Of a stretch of DNA of 64,000 nucleotides, positions 63,449-64,000 are shown in pieces. The DNA comes from Desulfuromonas sp. TF (GTDB taxonomy: Bacteria; Desulfobacterota; Desulfuromonadia; Desulfuromonadales; ATBO01). The DNA is taken from positions 153,094-217,093 of the forward strand of contig NZ_KI421428.1 of assembly GCF_000472285.1 (NCBI RefSeq), given 5' to 3'. The position numbers and the translations under genes are program-made. The notes beneath the pieces are model-generated. The model was not told the origin of the DNA and ran no database searches. It saw only the letters and a list, made by a program, of their open reading frames with translations. Numbering within the stretch: the stretch's first letter is position 1; each line of letters starts with the position of its first letter.

Positions 63449-64000
63449 TTACGCTCCCTCGGCGACCGCTGTCGGTTCCTGCAGCCCGAAGTGTTCGAGG
63501 ATCTTCCCCTCGACCGCCTGGGCCATATCGGGGTGCTCCTTGAGAAACTGTTTGGCGTTTTCCCGGCCCTGGCCGATGCGCTCATCTCCGCAGGAGAACC
63601 AGGCGCCGCTCTTATCGATGATGCCGGCCTCCACGCCCAGGTCGACGAGGTCGCCTTCCCGAGAGATGCCGGTGCCGTACATGATGTCGAATTCCGCTTC
63701 CTTGAAGGGGGGGGCAACCTTGTTTTTGACCACCTTCACCCGGGTGCGGTTGCCGATCACATCCTGACCCTGTTTGAGGGAGGCGATCCGGCGGATGTCC
63801 ATGCGAACCGAGGCATAGAACTTGAGGGCGTTGCCCCCGGTCGTGGTTTCGGGGTTTCCGAACATGACGCCGATTTTCATCCGGATCTGATTGATGAAGA
63901 TGACGCAGCAGTTCGACTTGCTGATGGTGGCCGTCAGCTTCCGCAGGGCCTGGGACATGAGCCGGGCCTGGAGACCCATATGGGAGTCGCCCATTTCCCC
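63449..64000 (-). CDS. recA: recombinase RecA, C-terminal part (partial)
   Basis: The minus-strand frame is open to the end of the window, and the start lies beyond it. The visible 183 residues include the DNA-binding L1/L2 region ([15 protein letters not shown] and [22 protein letters not shown]), the [13 protein letters not shown] strand and the C-terminal domain to PTAVAEGA. The Walker motifs are outside. pilT begins 6 nt after its stop. Confidence 0.97.
   Translation of the reverse strand, partial: GEMGDSHMGLQARLMSQALRKLTATISKSNCCVIFINQIRMKIGVMFGNPETTTGGNALKFYASVRMDIRRIASLKQGQDVIGNRTRVKVVKNKVAPPFKEAEFDIMYGTGISREGDLVDLGVEAGIIDKSGAWFSCGDERIGQGRENAKQFLKEHPDMAQAVEGKILEHFGLQEPTAVAEGA

Overview
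The window looks like chromosomal DNA of a GC-rich, free-living delta-proteobacterium of the Desulfuromonadales type (Geobacter / Desulfuromonas / Geoalkalibacter relatives). The basis is gene content and order rather than a database search. It has a recA-pilT-recX-alaS block, hslVU, an arg cluster followed by a dap cluster with the LL-diaminopimelate aminotransferase route, two bacteriohemerythrins, many two-component and c-di-GMP proteins, and a group 3b type NiFe hydrogenase. I see no tRNA, rRNA, CRISPR array, prophage or intact insertion sequence.

Layout. 0.1-3.9 kb: four overlapping + strand genes for a heterotetrameric NiFe (sulf)hydrogenase in the order hydB-hydG-hydD-hydA. 3.9-7.2 kb: pyruvate dehydrogenase E1alpha, E1beta and E2. 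7.3-10 kb: aldo/keto reductase, macrodomain protein and an MFS transporter. 10-13.3 kb: a receiver-GAF protein with a degenerate receiver, and a minus-strand operon of CheY-like receiver, CheC-like phosphatase and PAS-GGDEF protein. 13.7-15.3 kb: periplasmic HtrA protease. 15.4-21.2 kb: a LuxR/CsgD-like regulator, then a tight five-gene operon (lipoprotein, ExbB/TolQ-like, ExbD/TolR-like, TonB-like with an unusual Cys-containing C-terminus, large secreted helical protein). This operon is the best candidate for an undescribed system. 21.5-23.5 kb: two hemerythrins around a rhomboid protease. 23.6-29.4 kb: thioesterase, YdjC-type deacetylase with glycosyltransferase, a D-amino-acid-oxidase-like protein whose domain order is circularly permuted, a YfcE phosphodiesterase and a GH13 glycosidase. 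29.5-35 kb: PAS histidine kinase, EEP hydrolase, phosphoribosyltransferase, DUF302 protein, small proteins and decayed or repetitive DNA. 34.8-38.9 kb: a minus-strand group of VOC protein, glutamine amidotransferase, spmB, spmA, LD-carboxypeptidase and a DUF1460 amidase-like protein. 39-42 kb: a membrane protein, then a selenium-binding protein (methanethiol oxidase family) overlapping a His-rich membrane protein. 42.5-64 kb (all minus): iron-sulfur flavoprotein, dapL, dapB, dapA, lipoprotein, argH, nitrilase-fold protein, NUDIX, argG, RDD protein, argF, argD, argB, hslU, hslV, receiver-histidine kinase, alaS, recX, pilT and the 3' part of recA.

Two kinds of short tandem repeat run through the intergenic DNA. 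Three copies of a 9-bp array (unit about YATRGGACC) end in TATGAA(A)GG; two of them supply the Shine-Dalgarno sequence of the next gene (pdhC, dapB). Five heptanucleotide-period tracts of unrelated sequence also occur, four of them at junctions of the arg gene cluster. These repeats, the envelope operon, the permuted oxidase and the nitrilase-like gene joined to argH are the most unusual items. Functions are assigned from motifs visible in the translations. All family comparisons are from general knowledge and no alignment was run.
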